Assembly: GCA_948470475.1 (NCBI GenBank)
Contig: OX419346.1
Coordinates: 12,233,843-12,297,842 of the forward strand
DNA length: 64,000 nt
Direction of reading: 5' to 3'
Source of the DNA: Galaxea fascicularis
Taxonomy: Eukaryota > Cnidaria > Anthozoa > Scleractinia > Euphylliidae
In this document: piece after piece, positions 51,191-62,109 of the stretch
Layout of the letters: every line of letters begins with the position of its first letter
Numbering within the stretch: position 1 is the first letter of the stretch
Made by a program: the position numbers and the translations under genes
Notes under the pieces: model-generated
What the model was told of the DNA's origin: nothing
The model's input: only the letters and a program-made list of their open reading frames with translations
The model's database searches: none

Positions 51191-51929
51191 CTATCGATTA
51201 GGGTTACAGACTATCTTACTAGCAGAGATGACGCAATTAATGGCTACGCCTCTTCGAGGCAGGTAGCCACAACAAATCGACCACACTTTTCTGTCGTCTC
51301 TACTCTTATAAACCATCGAATGTTCAAAACTCAAGTGGAACTGCCAAGTTTTGAACATTTTATAGCATTTTTTTTCTATAAGATGTAAAAAAGGAACGAG
51401 CGAAATCGTTGAGAAAAACGCGCGTGACAAAGCAAAAGCAAAAACCATCAATGATCTACAAAACTTGCAAAGTTGTTAATGGTTTAATTCTGGACATCGA
51501 TCAAGTACAAATATTGAAAACTAGAACCTCTCGACTTGTTTGACGTCATTAATAATAACAGCATCTGATTGGTCATAAATACACACAAACAAAATCTGAA
51601 CAAATAGATGTTTGAAAACTATTGTCAGCCGTAAACATCGAACAACAGAAGAACAATTTCATTACAAATAGCCTCAAAAGTTTGCGAATTTTGACAGAAA
51701 ACAAGAACTTCTTTAAGCGGCACCAGTGTTTGCATTTCCAAGGCTACAAATTTTAAAGTCGTGTTTAGCTGGGAAGCGGTTGTCGCTCTTCGCAACTGGT
51801 TTTCCGAAGGTCAATCTCGTAAATTTACCAAACGACAACAACTGAGTACTTTATCTGAATCTCTTGAACGTTCGATAGATAATGTTCCTATAAAACAAGT
51901 ATCCACTACTTAATCACTTGGGATTCTTA

Positions 51930-52138
51930 GGCCCGTTTTAAACGTCGTGCTACTACCGTGCTCAGCTGGCTCGATTTCAGCACGACTCCAGCACGACTTG
52001 TTTAATTCAGCCGAATTAAAAACTGTTGCTGTTAAAATGCGTCAAACCATAACAAACCGATTTTGCTGACTTTTAAAATGTATTTATAATTTAGGAATTA
52101 AGTTCGGCACGGCAGTAGCACGACGTTTCAAACGGACC
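51930..52138. mobile_element. Harbinger-type MITE, 209 bp, TTA target duplication
   Basis: GGCCCGTTTTAAACGTCGTG and the complement of CACGACGTTTCAAACGGACC form 37-bp TIRs; TTA flanks at 51927-51929 and 52139-52141. The GGCCCGTTT start and TWA duplication point to PIF/Harbinger. Confidence 0.82.
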
Positions 52139-52149
52139 TTAGTGGTGAT

Positions 52150-52420
52150 AACATGGCGTGGCATAGTCAAACTATCCAAAAAGATTTCCTCTGCCACTGG
52201 CGCCATAAAGCAAATGAGACCTTTAGTTGCACCAGATACATTACATCTATATAATGCATTGGTACAACCCCACTTCGATTACTGTAGTATTGTCTGGGGG
52301 AATTGCGGCAAAACGCTCTCCAAAAAATTACAATAGCTTCGGAATCATGCTGCTTGCATTTTGACTTCCTCCTCCTATGACGCTGACGCTGGGTACTTGT
52401 TACGACGACTTGGATAGAAA
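52150..52420 (+). pseudogene. LINE reverse-transcriptase C-terminal fragment
   Basis: KKISSATGAIKQMRPLVAP and YNALVQPHFDYCSIVWG then KLQ, with frame changes after, match the end of CR1/jockey-like RT. It abuts the MITE at 52138. It is close in sequence to the fragment at 11440. Confidence 0.75.
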
Positions 52421-52429
52421 GACCTGAAT

Positions 52430-53600
52430 GCCCAGCGTCAAATTAAGAGACAGCTCTGTAAAGGCGGACCGGTCGGTTCCGGTTCGAAAAATAAAATCAC
52501 CTGATTTTCTGTCTGGTGAAAAGCCTTTATGCCAACGTGACAAAAACGCGATTGTTTTGGTTCTTGCTTTTTATTTCTTAGCACTGCAAGGAAAATATCA
52601 TTTTGACCAAGAGGCACCCACGTATGCCCGAAATTCAGCGTGATTGTTTACGTTTTTTAACCGATCAGTGCAAAGCAAGAGTGTAATATTTAACAAAAAA
52701 ATGCATAGCAATCTAGACAAACCTTTTCTTTACGAGATGTGTGAGATTCAAGTGGTTTGAACTTAAATAATTTGAATAGTAGACTGCTACATGCGGCAAT
52801 TATAAACATAATCGCGGAGCAAGCTGAGAATTAGTGATTTTGCAAACGTCTTTTCTCAGCTGGCTGATGATACTAAAAGTCAAAACCATGATTTTTGTCA
52901 AGTTCGAACCTTTGTCTGCAAAAAATGCTGAAAAATGTTGTCTATTCCAAGAGTCTTGGAAGCGGTCGTTTACCATTTACCCGCGACATCGACAAATTTC
53001 TTTTTTGTAGCATCCGCAGAAGAATTCCATTAACGAAATTAAATATTTTAATCGCTTCTTGCTTATACCAAAAAAGTAAGCCAGGTAATAAGAGTGTTTA
53101 TCACAGTGCAGTTTCCAAAAGTTGTTTTCCCCTTGAAATCGTTAGTGATACTCGAAAGATCAAGGAGGTTATGTACCTCCAACATGAAACAAACTAGCGG
53201 TCACGCGTTCGAACGATGTCAGATGGCTGTGCTCATATAGTTACCCTTTGAATTTGTACAAGAAGCAATTCAGTAAGTGATAAACGTTTCCTTTATAAAT
53301 ACAGTTCAATTTAATTTAGGAATAAGGATGCATAGACCTGCTATCACTTCCATTTATTGCATATTATTACCCGGAGATTACTTACATACCTGACTGCAGG
53401 AATTCCTGCAGTCCGGAATGCAATCACGCTGAATTTCGGGCGTACCTGGGTGCCTATTGGTCAAAATGATATTTTTCTTGCAGTGCTAAAAAATTATGTC
53501 TATTTTGGCGATAAAGCATCGGGTGATGTAAAATTCAAGGGAAATTGGCCAGGTTTTAAAATTTACAGTTAGTTTTTGATTTCTGACACACGCGTTTTTG
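52430..53600. mobile_element. Element with ~100-bp or longer inverted repeats
   Basis: CAAGGAAAATATCATTTTGACC..CGAAATTCAGCGTGATTG at 52588-52647 is inverted at 53415-53485, with weaker complementarity outside. A short hairpin with CTGCAGGAATTCCTGCAG lies near the right arm. No coding domain was found. Confidence 0.6.
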
Positions 53601-55270
53601 ATCGAGTTTCCGAGCATTAAGCTCAAAACGAGAACTAAATGATATGACAGCCTTCCTTACCTGGTTTACTTTTTCAGTTTTTCCCATACATTTCTCTATA
53701 CGAATCAGGGGCCATTTTTAACTTCTTTGTTCTCTCTGAAAGGTCTAAAGGTGCTTACCTTTTCTCCATATTTTCGGATATTTCCTTAATTTAATTCCGT
53801 TGTGCCGACCTCGCTAAACATTGATGAATGTTCCGAAATTTAAAGCACAGTTAACTCTGATCCCCTCCCTATATGGCCGCCAAATCGTCGAGAAAAAAAG
53901 GGAAAATGTCGTCAATTTCTGCCGTTAAAGTAGCAAAAAAAGCGTCGCTTCGCTTGTTATTTCTGACGAAAAGTATGTTTCTCTAACAGTTTATTTTCGT
54001 CGCCATCTTTGGCTGAGAACCTGGCCTTTTATTGCGGAATATCGCTGTTTAATTGTACAGTGGGCCTTAATTCTACAAAATTATGTTTTCTCATGAGACA
54101 AGCATCGTTGTTTCTTCCTTCCTAAGTCATCGTTTGAACAATTATCTGAACTACCTCACGGAGGATATACTAATCATTTAGATCCTTTTTCATTGAGTAA
54201 CTTAACCAATTTGTCTTCTGCTTTTATGCCGTCATCTTGAAAATTTGAAACTGCGCACCAACTAATTTGCGGGCGCAAAATGTCGCGAATTTCAGGTAAT
54301 GCGTCAAAGAAACATTGGCACCATTCTTTGTTTTCTTGCGTTTTGTTTTGAAGTTTCATCTGAAAATCAAGCTTGGACTCAAAAAACGGTTTGTGGTTTT
54401 TTCCAAATGTTTTCTATCTAATATTTCATTCTGGATCTAAAACTCTTCGTTTCCATGTTTTGGGCACAAAATTGCTAAATACATATGTTAGCACAGCCTT
54501 CTCGCGTCTGTTTGTAAGTCAAAGCTTACCCTCTGAGATTATTAAAATTTCTTCAATAATTGCTATTGTAAATAATTATGGCTGCGTATATGTTAAAAAA
54601 TAAAGTAAAAAATATTTTAGGATTGTTACATTTTGTTTTCTACGTTTTTTGGTACATGGACGCGATACGGCGAGAAACATCCTTGCAATGGTATGTGATC
54701 TTTTGGTCTGCGTGATCATGGGAGCGATAACTGAAAGTAACTTTTACAACAACGCGCGAAGCCTGAAAAGCTATAATGGGGTGTATTCTCTTAAATCATC
54801 CTTTCTTGCTGCCCCTTACAGTCACATCTTACCTCCTAATAGATCGCTTTCGTTTCGTCGTTCATACCGCACAAATGATGCTCGACCTAAGTAATGAAAA
54901 GTTTTGATGTTAGACATAAACCTGATAAATGCAAGAAGAAATTCTTCTTTCAAAATTCAGTGATCGGTATGGTATTTTCGATTATTTTAAGAACTATACT
55001 GGTCAGTTGTATTTACAACAGGCGAGGGACTGCTCGAGAGTTGCAACTGTCATACAATAATATTGAAGCAGAAAAAATCTCATGTGAACACGGTATTCTC
55101 AAGAATTTGAAATTCGTTCAACAACCTGCTTATTTGTTATAAGATCGATCAAAAGCTATGAAAAGTCAAGTTACCAAAGCTCAAACCCATAAGAAGCATT
55201 GACCATCCCACAAATTCTGCGAATACAATATTCATCTCTGTTCTGTGTAAAGAAGACATGATAAGTGGTT
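53600..55270. other. No recognisable gene
   Basis: Several short frames on both strands without domain signatures; moderately AT-rich. Confidence 0.45.
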
Positions 55271-55430
55271 AAGTGAGTTAAGGAGGCTCCATCAGTTTTT
55301 TTGGCGTTTGGATGTACCTGTTGAAACAAAAATTTCTTGTAGAAGACAAGCTAAGATTTTCTTGATCTAACAAATCTTTTCGGCGTCTGACCAAAGTTTA
55401 TTTTGCCATTGGTTTTCAAGCAGAAGCTGT

Positions 55431-56165
55431 TACCATAGCGACAGAAACGCATGGCCGCTTGTTTTGAAAAAGCTCAATTATCTCGAAATCCAGTCAGACA
55501 CTTTGTGACTAAACTTTAAGAGTGTAAATTACTCACGTCCTACAACTTGCAGTCCAACTTACAAAAGAATCCGTGAGAGCATTTACAAGTAAATTGCAAA
55601 TAAACTTTTAAAGGTCCGTTATGTTCATTCCGTGATTTTTCTTCAAGCTTAACAAGGGAATGTTAAACTTTTACATCTTTTTTCCCTTGTTCAAGGAATT
55701 ATTATGGTAACGAAACATTTTTTAATTCACACTGAGTCTCCTAGATGGTCGTTACTGTACAATATTCAAGTTTGAAAGTAGTAGATAGAAAGCATGGACA
55801 AGTCATAAAACTAATATTTTGCATAAATTCAAACTTAAATATCTTATAAGACAAGCCGCCGGACGTTCATTGTGAATTGAAAATGTTTTCTATCATGATA
55901 ATATGATATCATGATGGTGTAAAACTTTGATATTTTCTCGTAAAGCTTTACGAAAAATGCAGAGATGAAAACGATCCCTTAGAACTTTATTTGTAATTTA
56001 CTAGAAAACGCTCTTACAGATTTTTTTTGGAATTTCGCGTTCAAGTTTTGGGACTTGTGTATTTTACACCGTCAAAGTTTCGTTTAATGTGGCTGATTGG
56101 ATTTCGAGATAATTGGGCATTTCTCAAAATAAGCGGTCTTCTGTCACCGTTGCTATGGTAAGAAT
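55431..56165. mobile_element. Element with ~160-bp inverted arms
   Basis: TACCATAGCGACAGAA..TCAATTATCTCGAAATCCAG at about 55431-55492 is inverted at 56090-56160, continuing inward through the TTACAAAAGAATCCGTGAGAGC region against 56000-56030. A non-autonomous DNA element is likely. Confidence 0.65.
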
Positions 56166-56260
56166 AATAATTCTTGAAATCCAATGAGAAGCTTATCAGA
56201 AATTCAGATATCAACATGTACACCACAAAGCAAAAAAAACTATTGCCAGCTTCCTATACA

Positions 56261-56418
56261 AATAGGCCATTTCCGAGTTCATGTCTGCCTCCCTTTCAAA
56301 GCGAGTCTAAGTGCGAAGTTTTTGTCATATGTAAAGTAGAACTAATTACCATCACAAAAACTTCGCACTTAGACTCGCTTTGAAGAGGAGGCAGACATGA
56401 ACTCGGAAATGGCCTATT
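56261..56418. mobile_element. Hairpin MITE, ~65-bp arms
   Basis: AATAGGCCATTTCCGAGTTC..GAAGTTTTTGT is perfectly inverted apart from a few bases at the other end, with a loop of about 30 bp. Total 158 bp. Confidence 0.85.
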
Positions 56419-57267
56419 AATTTAGCGAATGGACCACACTCTTATACACCATATTTATGACGTCATAAAAGGTGCAACCACGAAAGTTAATTTGCGTTGC
56501 GTCACATGTTGCGTCATTTTTACGGTTATTGTCATTCCGGCAACATGACACAATCCGCCAGGACTACAATCCTGGACAAAATACCTTGGGACAGTCATGT
56601 AAAACTAGTAATTATAGATTATTTGAGCATTTGCTCTAAAAACACTGCTATATTTTAAAACTCCGTCACAGTATTGTGTACAACATTGTAGGTGGGGTAA
56701 GGGGAGGGATTGGGCACATGCAGGTTGAATCTCAGGCAACTCCTTGTTTCGCGTGTTAGTAAAGAGCCACAAGTGCACATTTGTCCCAAGACGTTTGTCC
56801 ATGCTTGTAGGTTAAGGGACCTAATGGTTGTGCATCAACAAAACTGGAAATATCAGTTTGAATCAAAAGTGGCAACCTTTTATCTCGCACAAATATATTC
56901 CAGTTGTCGATTAATCTACAAGTCACAGCTCGTTAGTTCATCTCTTTGTTTTTTCTTTCTTCGCATTTTCGTTTCTTCTTGAGCTTCAAATGTCTGCTCA
57001 CTTCGTACCGTGCTTGAAGTAGCGTTAGTATCGGATCGTAACTGAGAAATGCTAAGGTTAATTAAAGTAAACAAAACAACCAAAGTAATTGAAAACTGAT
57101 GAATGTTAGTGGGTGTAATAATTGTGATTATCAACAATGGTAAAAACCAAGAGAGGATGAGGTAAGAGAGGCGATCCCCCATACATGGGCCTCTTCCAAT
57201 GATAGTTTTTTAAAATCTAATTTTAGCGCATGGTTCAGCTGCGCAGCTATTTTTAGAGAGGTACCTG

Positions 57268-57330
57268 ATTGGCCGGTTGTAATGACGTAATGAAAGTTTA
57301 AATAAACGCGGCTTGAGCAGCTTGTGAAAA
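57268..57330 (+). promoter_or_regulatory. Promoter-like motifs: inverted CCAAT, CRE-like site
   Basis: ATTGG at 57268-57272 and TGACGTAA at 57283-57290, then a TTTAAATAAA stretch, precede the acidic open frame at 57389. Confidence 0.35.
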
Positions 57331-57388
57331 AAATTACCTCCGTAGTAGGGATCACGTTCGTCGACGAATCGCAAAATTTTGATTTTGA

Positions 57389-58176
57389 GAACTGTGGAAA
57401 AATCGACGTAAAGGAAAATGGTCATGGCTATACAAAGCAGAGAGCGGTGAAAGTGACGTTGAATCAACAGAGAACCGAGATGCGAGCCCTTCTGACAAAG
57501 ATCTTGAATGCGAAAGCACGAGTTCCGAAAGCGATCCCTCTGAAGACGAAGAAACGGACGAAACTGGCAAACACGTTTCAAAGACAAAATACAAAAGTGC
57601 AGGCAAAAGGAAGCCGGCCAAAAAGCCAAACAGTGGCGCATCACAGAACACGATACAAAACAAGAACAGTCTTGGACGTAGAACAAATAGCAATGCCATG
57701 ACTAATGAAGAATTAGAAGACTTGTGTTTTGAATTGAATGAGAAAAAGGAAGAATTGTTGGCTTATACTAGAGAGAAACTAAAAGGTGCTGGGGATATAA
57801 ACTTCTCTTCTTCAAGTCTCGAGGATTATTGAGAAGCGCCGTGATAAGCGAGCTTCCAGAATTGTTGGACGAAATAAATGAGCTGTTCATCGCAACCAAG
57901 CAAAATTCATTCGCAAAAACAGTTTCGAAAGCCGAGAGGAAGGCTTTTCTTTCTCACTGCTGGTCACAAAAGATGCCTTCGTTGCCACAAAACGAGATCT
58001 GGTGTGGCGTCGTCATGAATTGCTTTGATCGCGACGATTGCAATGGCGTTTCTAGAGGCGACCAAATCTCTGTCTTGGCTTGCATCACTGAAGCTGTGTA
58101 TGTAGATGCAAATGCATACCTAATGAATAAAGATGCCCATAATAAATTACCATTTCTTTTTCATGTATGTTTTTGA
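57389..58176 (+). other. Unrecognised acidic coding-like region in two frames
   Basis: Frame one (57389-57832, 148 codons) reads a KWSWLYKAESGESDVES-like start, a long S/E/D-rich run, a basic KRKPAKKPNSG patch and a helical NEELEDLCFELNEKKEELL. Frame two (57829-58176) reads LPELLDEINELFIATKQ and AERKAFLSHCWSQKMPSL. The residue bias looks protein-like. The frames overlap by a few bases, so either a frameshift or an unseen splice joins them. I do not recognise the family, and no ATG opens frame one. Confidence 0.4.
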
Positions 58177-58179
58177 GAT

Positions 58180-60470
58180 TTTGAGATTACTACTTTGATA
58201 TAATAACTTAGTTCAAAATTATACAGCGAATGCGAATAAAATCAGAAGGAAAATGTCTCACCTTCGCTTTGACCTTCTCGCCTCTGTTTACAAGATTCCT
58301 CGCTACTTTCAGTTCCTTTTCGTTTCAGGAACTGACAAATCTTCTAGCTAATATTCATAGTGCTCAAACCACACTTAAAAAAACACACTGACAAAAGTGA
58401 TTACATATTTTTCCCTCGGCGGGGAAATCTGATCTTGACCCTGATCATCTGACCGCGCGACATTGGGATCGAGAACTTAAAATAGCTTTGCGAAACTAAA
58501 AATAGATTTTATAAAACTATGATGGGGCATGGGGATCGGCTCTCTTACCTCATCCTTTCTTGTAAAAACTTAAATCAATTGTAAAAGAGTTGTTTTCTGT
58601 AAAAACAGAAAATGGCCTGCACTTTGGCTCGCTTGGTTCGCCTTTTGATTCGCTTGACTCGAATGGCTTGCACAGTGACTCGTATGGTTGGCTCGCATAT
58701 TAATGGTTTTGCATACAACATTGTGCTGCCTGTTTGCTGTTTTTCAAGTTGTTGTTTTTCTTGAAGAGTTTACATACTGTTTTTTTCTTTTAACCTCAGA
58801 GCTCCGTTTTTCATTTGGCATCCGTTGTTTCCTTCAAAGTTTAATTTTATGATTTCGTTCCATTTTCCTTCACTTACAAAAGTAAAAGAAAGAAGATTTA
58901 ACAAAAATGATTCATAAGTATTGCACAACTTTTTCAAAGACAGAATTATGTCAAATCCTCGCAATCATGTGTCGATCGTTGGCATAAGCTATTCTGGCAA
59001 CATGTTTTCCTGGCGTAGTTTACTAATTTTTGGTATTCATCCGTGAATAGGGACCTTCAGATTTGAGTACGAGTACGAGATTGAGTACGAGTACGACTTT
59101 TCAAATCCTGTTCGCGTGCTTCAGATGATCACTAGTGACATCAATTTTGTTTCTACTATCTTCTGATCTGCTGGTAAGCAACAAGGAAGAGTGAGGGTTC
59201 AGGGGAGGTGACTGGTTTGAAATTAGAAATTTGTACTCGTACTCGATCTCGTACTCGTACTCAAATCTGAAGGTCCCTAATATCTCAATGGAGAAAACAA
59301 CACAAATACTTGAAATAATAAGATATGAAGATTAAAGCCCCGGATTTTGATGCTTCAACAAAGCCAGAACGATTGGCACCGCATCATGGTGTTCAGTAGA
59401 TGACGTTTGTCTAAAATTTGTTGTTTTTTTGCCATCGATCAAGATATTTTGGTCCAATGTTAAACAACGTTTAGCTGCGTGTCTAACATTGTCTTATGAC
59501 AATTGTTAGATGAGTTGTATAAAAATTTTATAACGTTTCGCAGGGATAAGTATCTTTAATTAAATGCCTTCCTCCTTCTTGTTGTGTCCGTTGACATAAA
59601 CTATCATGACAAGTTTTCCTCGCGTACCTTTATTATATTATCATCCATGTCTTAAAAATAAGATATGAAGACGGAGAGACTAAGATGTGATACCCTCTTC
59701 GTGTTTGAAGACCGAATTTAAAAGTATTAAAAGTGCGATTTCATTAAGACAACACTTTTTAATACTTAGAACATTTAATCAGCTGTTCTATTCGTCTGTG
59801 TTTCAGAGTGAAAATGAAAATGCTTAATTTACCATGCTATAAAAGTGGTATCGCGTTTTCCCTTTACATTGATTGTTCGAATTTATATTGTTTCATGATT
59901 TCCTGTTTTATCGTTAGGCTGCCGTTTTTGTTTGAGATCTTTAATCTAAGCTAAAATTTAATTGTGTTCAGTACTGTTACGTCGCACTTAGAAAGACTTC
60001 GTACACCAGTTATGTTGGTTAGTAGAGGGAAAAACTGCGCCCTCGGTCTTGAGTGCGGCAGGAGGCTCCTGCTCAAGACCTCAGGAACAGTTTTTTCCCA
60101 TACGAACCTCCCAACCGGCGAATGACAACTTGATCTAGATAACTTGATAACTTGATCCATTTTCTACCGGTTTAAAGTTAAACATGTGAAACTGGGCGCT
60201 GTCTTGCTAAAAGCTAGTCAAAAACAGTTATCGTCCATGAACCGTGATGTTATTAGTCTTGCCTTGAGTTCAGTACTTCAAGACTCATCGGTAAAAAAAT
60301 ACTGAAACTGATTAGCGCCTGTCGGTAGATGTTCCATAGAACGATCCGAAATTGATTCTTCTAATCGAGTTTTCTTCTTAGTGGATGACATATTAATGTA
60401 CTATTTTCTAAAAAGGTGCATAAATGTACTAAAAAGAATTAATCATAACAAGAGAGAATGAATGGGAACT
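58180..60470. other. No recognisable gene, repeat-bearing
   Basis: It contains the MITE at 59048 and, near 60017-60100, an element with a CTTGAGTGCGGCAGGAGGCTCC / GAGCAGGAGCCTCC-like inverted core. Otherwise AT-rich. Confidence 0.45.
59048..59279. mobile_element. TA-flanked MITE with GAGTACGAGTACGAG termini
   Basis: TAGGGACCTTCAGATTTGAG at the left and its exact complement at the right, followed by TACGAGTACGAGATTGAGTA-type arms of about 50 bp. Total 232 bp. Confidence 0.88.
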
Positions 60471-60489
60471 TACTTCGAAAAACAGACAG

Positions 60490-61125
60490 CTTAATTTGCT
60501 TAAAAATTCCTCGGCCGTTGACGAAGTGTTCTTAAGTGTCTCCTGAGTTCCCACAGAATGATAACTCATTTATCAGGTCACTGCGAAAACCACCCAGATT
60601 TTAAAATTTTAATGATATGAAATGAAATAGATAGTTAACCGTTAAACTTAAACCTGCTAAACAAAGCAGGAGAACATATTTTAAAGAACCAACGTTACGG
60701 TTCTTTGTCGTGAGTTTTCTGATGACCTAATATAAACCCTTGTAAACTACGGGAACTTATGCTCGTTCAACTTCTGAAAGCTATTCTAGTAGTAAAAAAG
60801 ACTTTTTATTTTTAAAGTTCCTCCGTTGGCGAAGTATTCTTAAGTGTCTTCTGAGCTCCCATAAAATAATGCCAATTCACAGAATGATAACAATTATCAA
60901 GTCACTGTGAAAACCACCCAGATTTAAAAATTCTAGTGATATGAATTGTACATATCAAGAGTTAAACGTCAAAATTCAAGCAACTCATCAAAGCAGGAGA
61001 AAATATTTTGAAGAACCATCGTTCTTTTTCTTTGTCCTATGTTTTCTGGTGGTCTACTATAAGCCCTAAACGACAGAAACCTGTGCTCGTTAATGTTCTG
61101 AAAGCTTACCTAGTAGTACACTGAG
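60490..61125. repeat. Tandem duplication, two diverged ~320-bp copies
   Basis: Shared order in both copies: CGAAGTRTTCTTAAGTGTC, GAAAACCACCCAGATTT, AAAGCAGGAGAA, GAAGAACCA..TTCTTT, CTTCTGAAAGCT-like and TAGTAGTA. Copy 1 is about 60510-60800, copy 2 about 60825-61125. Confidence 0.75.
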
Positions 61126-62033
61126 TCGTAAAAAGTACTTTGCGGATTGAGAATCACCAAATATTTATAAATTTCATTGTTAAAAGTAATATATCAGGCA
61201 CATAATTACGTTTCATCCCCCTTTCACCTTTCATTCATCGAGAAGCGATTTGAAAGTACGCTGTGGAGAGGATAACTTTTGAACGAAATTCGAAGTAAAC
61301 AAAGAGCAAATGGCAAAATAAAGTGTTAAAAATCTACGCCAATCAAGGTCAATTTCCAAACCACGCTTACGGTTAGATATAAACGAAAGCTATTTTAATT
61401 CCAAGAGAGGAAAGAGGTTACTACCTGCTAAAGCTACGCCTATAAAGTATTTATGCGAGCTTTGATCACGGAAAGCTAAATAGAACACTTACCACCGTCA
61501 TGATCATCATCATGATCATCATTAACACAAGTAAAGGGATTGGACGAATTGGAACGAGAAGAAAATATTAGTTTTTTTTACATTTAAGTTATGATCTCAG
61601 TAAAAGCAATTGAAAGGATGCCAGCTTAACACGTTTAATTAAACGACTTATACGCCTCACTGAGCAGTCTGTCTTACTTCAGAAATGGCGAAGACACCTG
61701 GTCAAGCATTGTGCGCAAAACCGGGAAACAAATATGTCACCAGAAAGCAATTTAAAGTGGTCCCTTCAAAGAGGCGTACTTTTGCGTGAAGAACACTACT
61801 GCAGTCATTTCCATGCTAAAATCAAGCAATTGTTGCAACGATAATCTTCAAACGTAAGTTTATCGAACGTCACCTGCTTCTTTTAAAACAAATTTATTCA
61901 ATATGGATGATCTTGTATGTCAAGGTTAACTAGTCAATGTTAACTACTTGTATGTTACTGTTAGGTAGTTAGACTTAAAGATTCGGAAATAGACGAAACG
62001 ACTTTTATGTCTGATTTGACTTGATCTTTTCCA

Positions 62034-62105
62034 GGTTGAAGATGAAGTCTGTTGTTCCATTGGGGTTCATTATGATGCTCTTTTTGATTTCGCATCTATC
62101 AAAAG
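62034..62105 (+). CDS. Signal-peptide exon of a plus-strand gene running out of the window
   Basis: After a GATCTTTTCCAG acceptor at 62033, an ATG at 62042 opens 21 codons: MKSVVPLGFIMMLFLISHLS then Lys, a typical signal peptide with hydrophobic core. It ends at AAAAG|GTTGGG in phase 1. The remainder of the gene was not identified in the window. Phase-1 exit after a signal peptide fits secreted shuffled proteins like the sPLA2-VWA-PLAT gene, but this is the opposite strand. Confidence 0.5.
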
Positions 62106-62109
62106 GTTG

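Noticed and set aside
56916..57182. Minus-strand hydrophobic frame MGDRLSYLILSWFLPLL as signal exon of the sPLA2 gene
   Set aside because: No suitable phase-1 donor found and it is 7 kb upstream; kept out for lack of evidence.
57352..57699. Minus-strand frame with membrane-like stretches
   Set aside because: Complement of the acidic plus-strand region; hydrophobicity arises from antisense of S/E/D codons.
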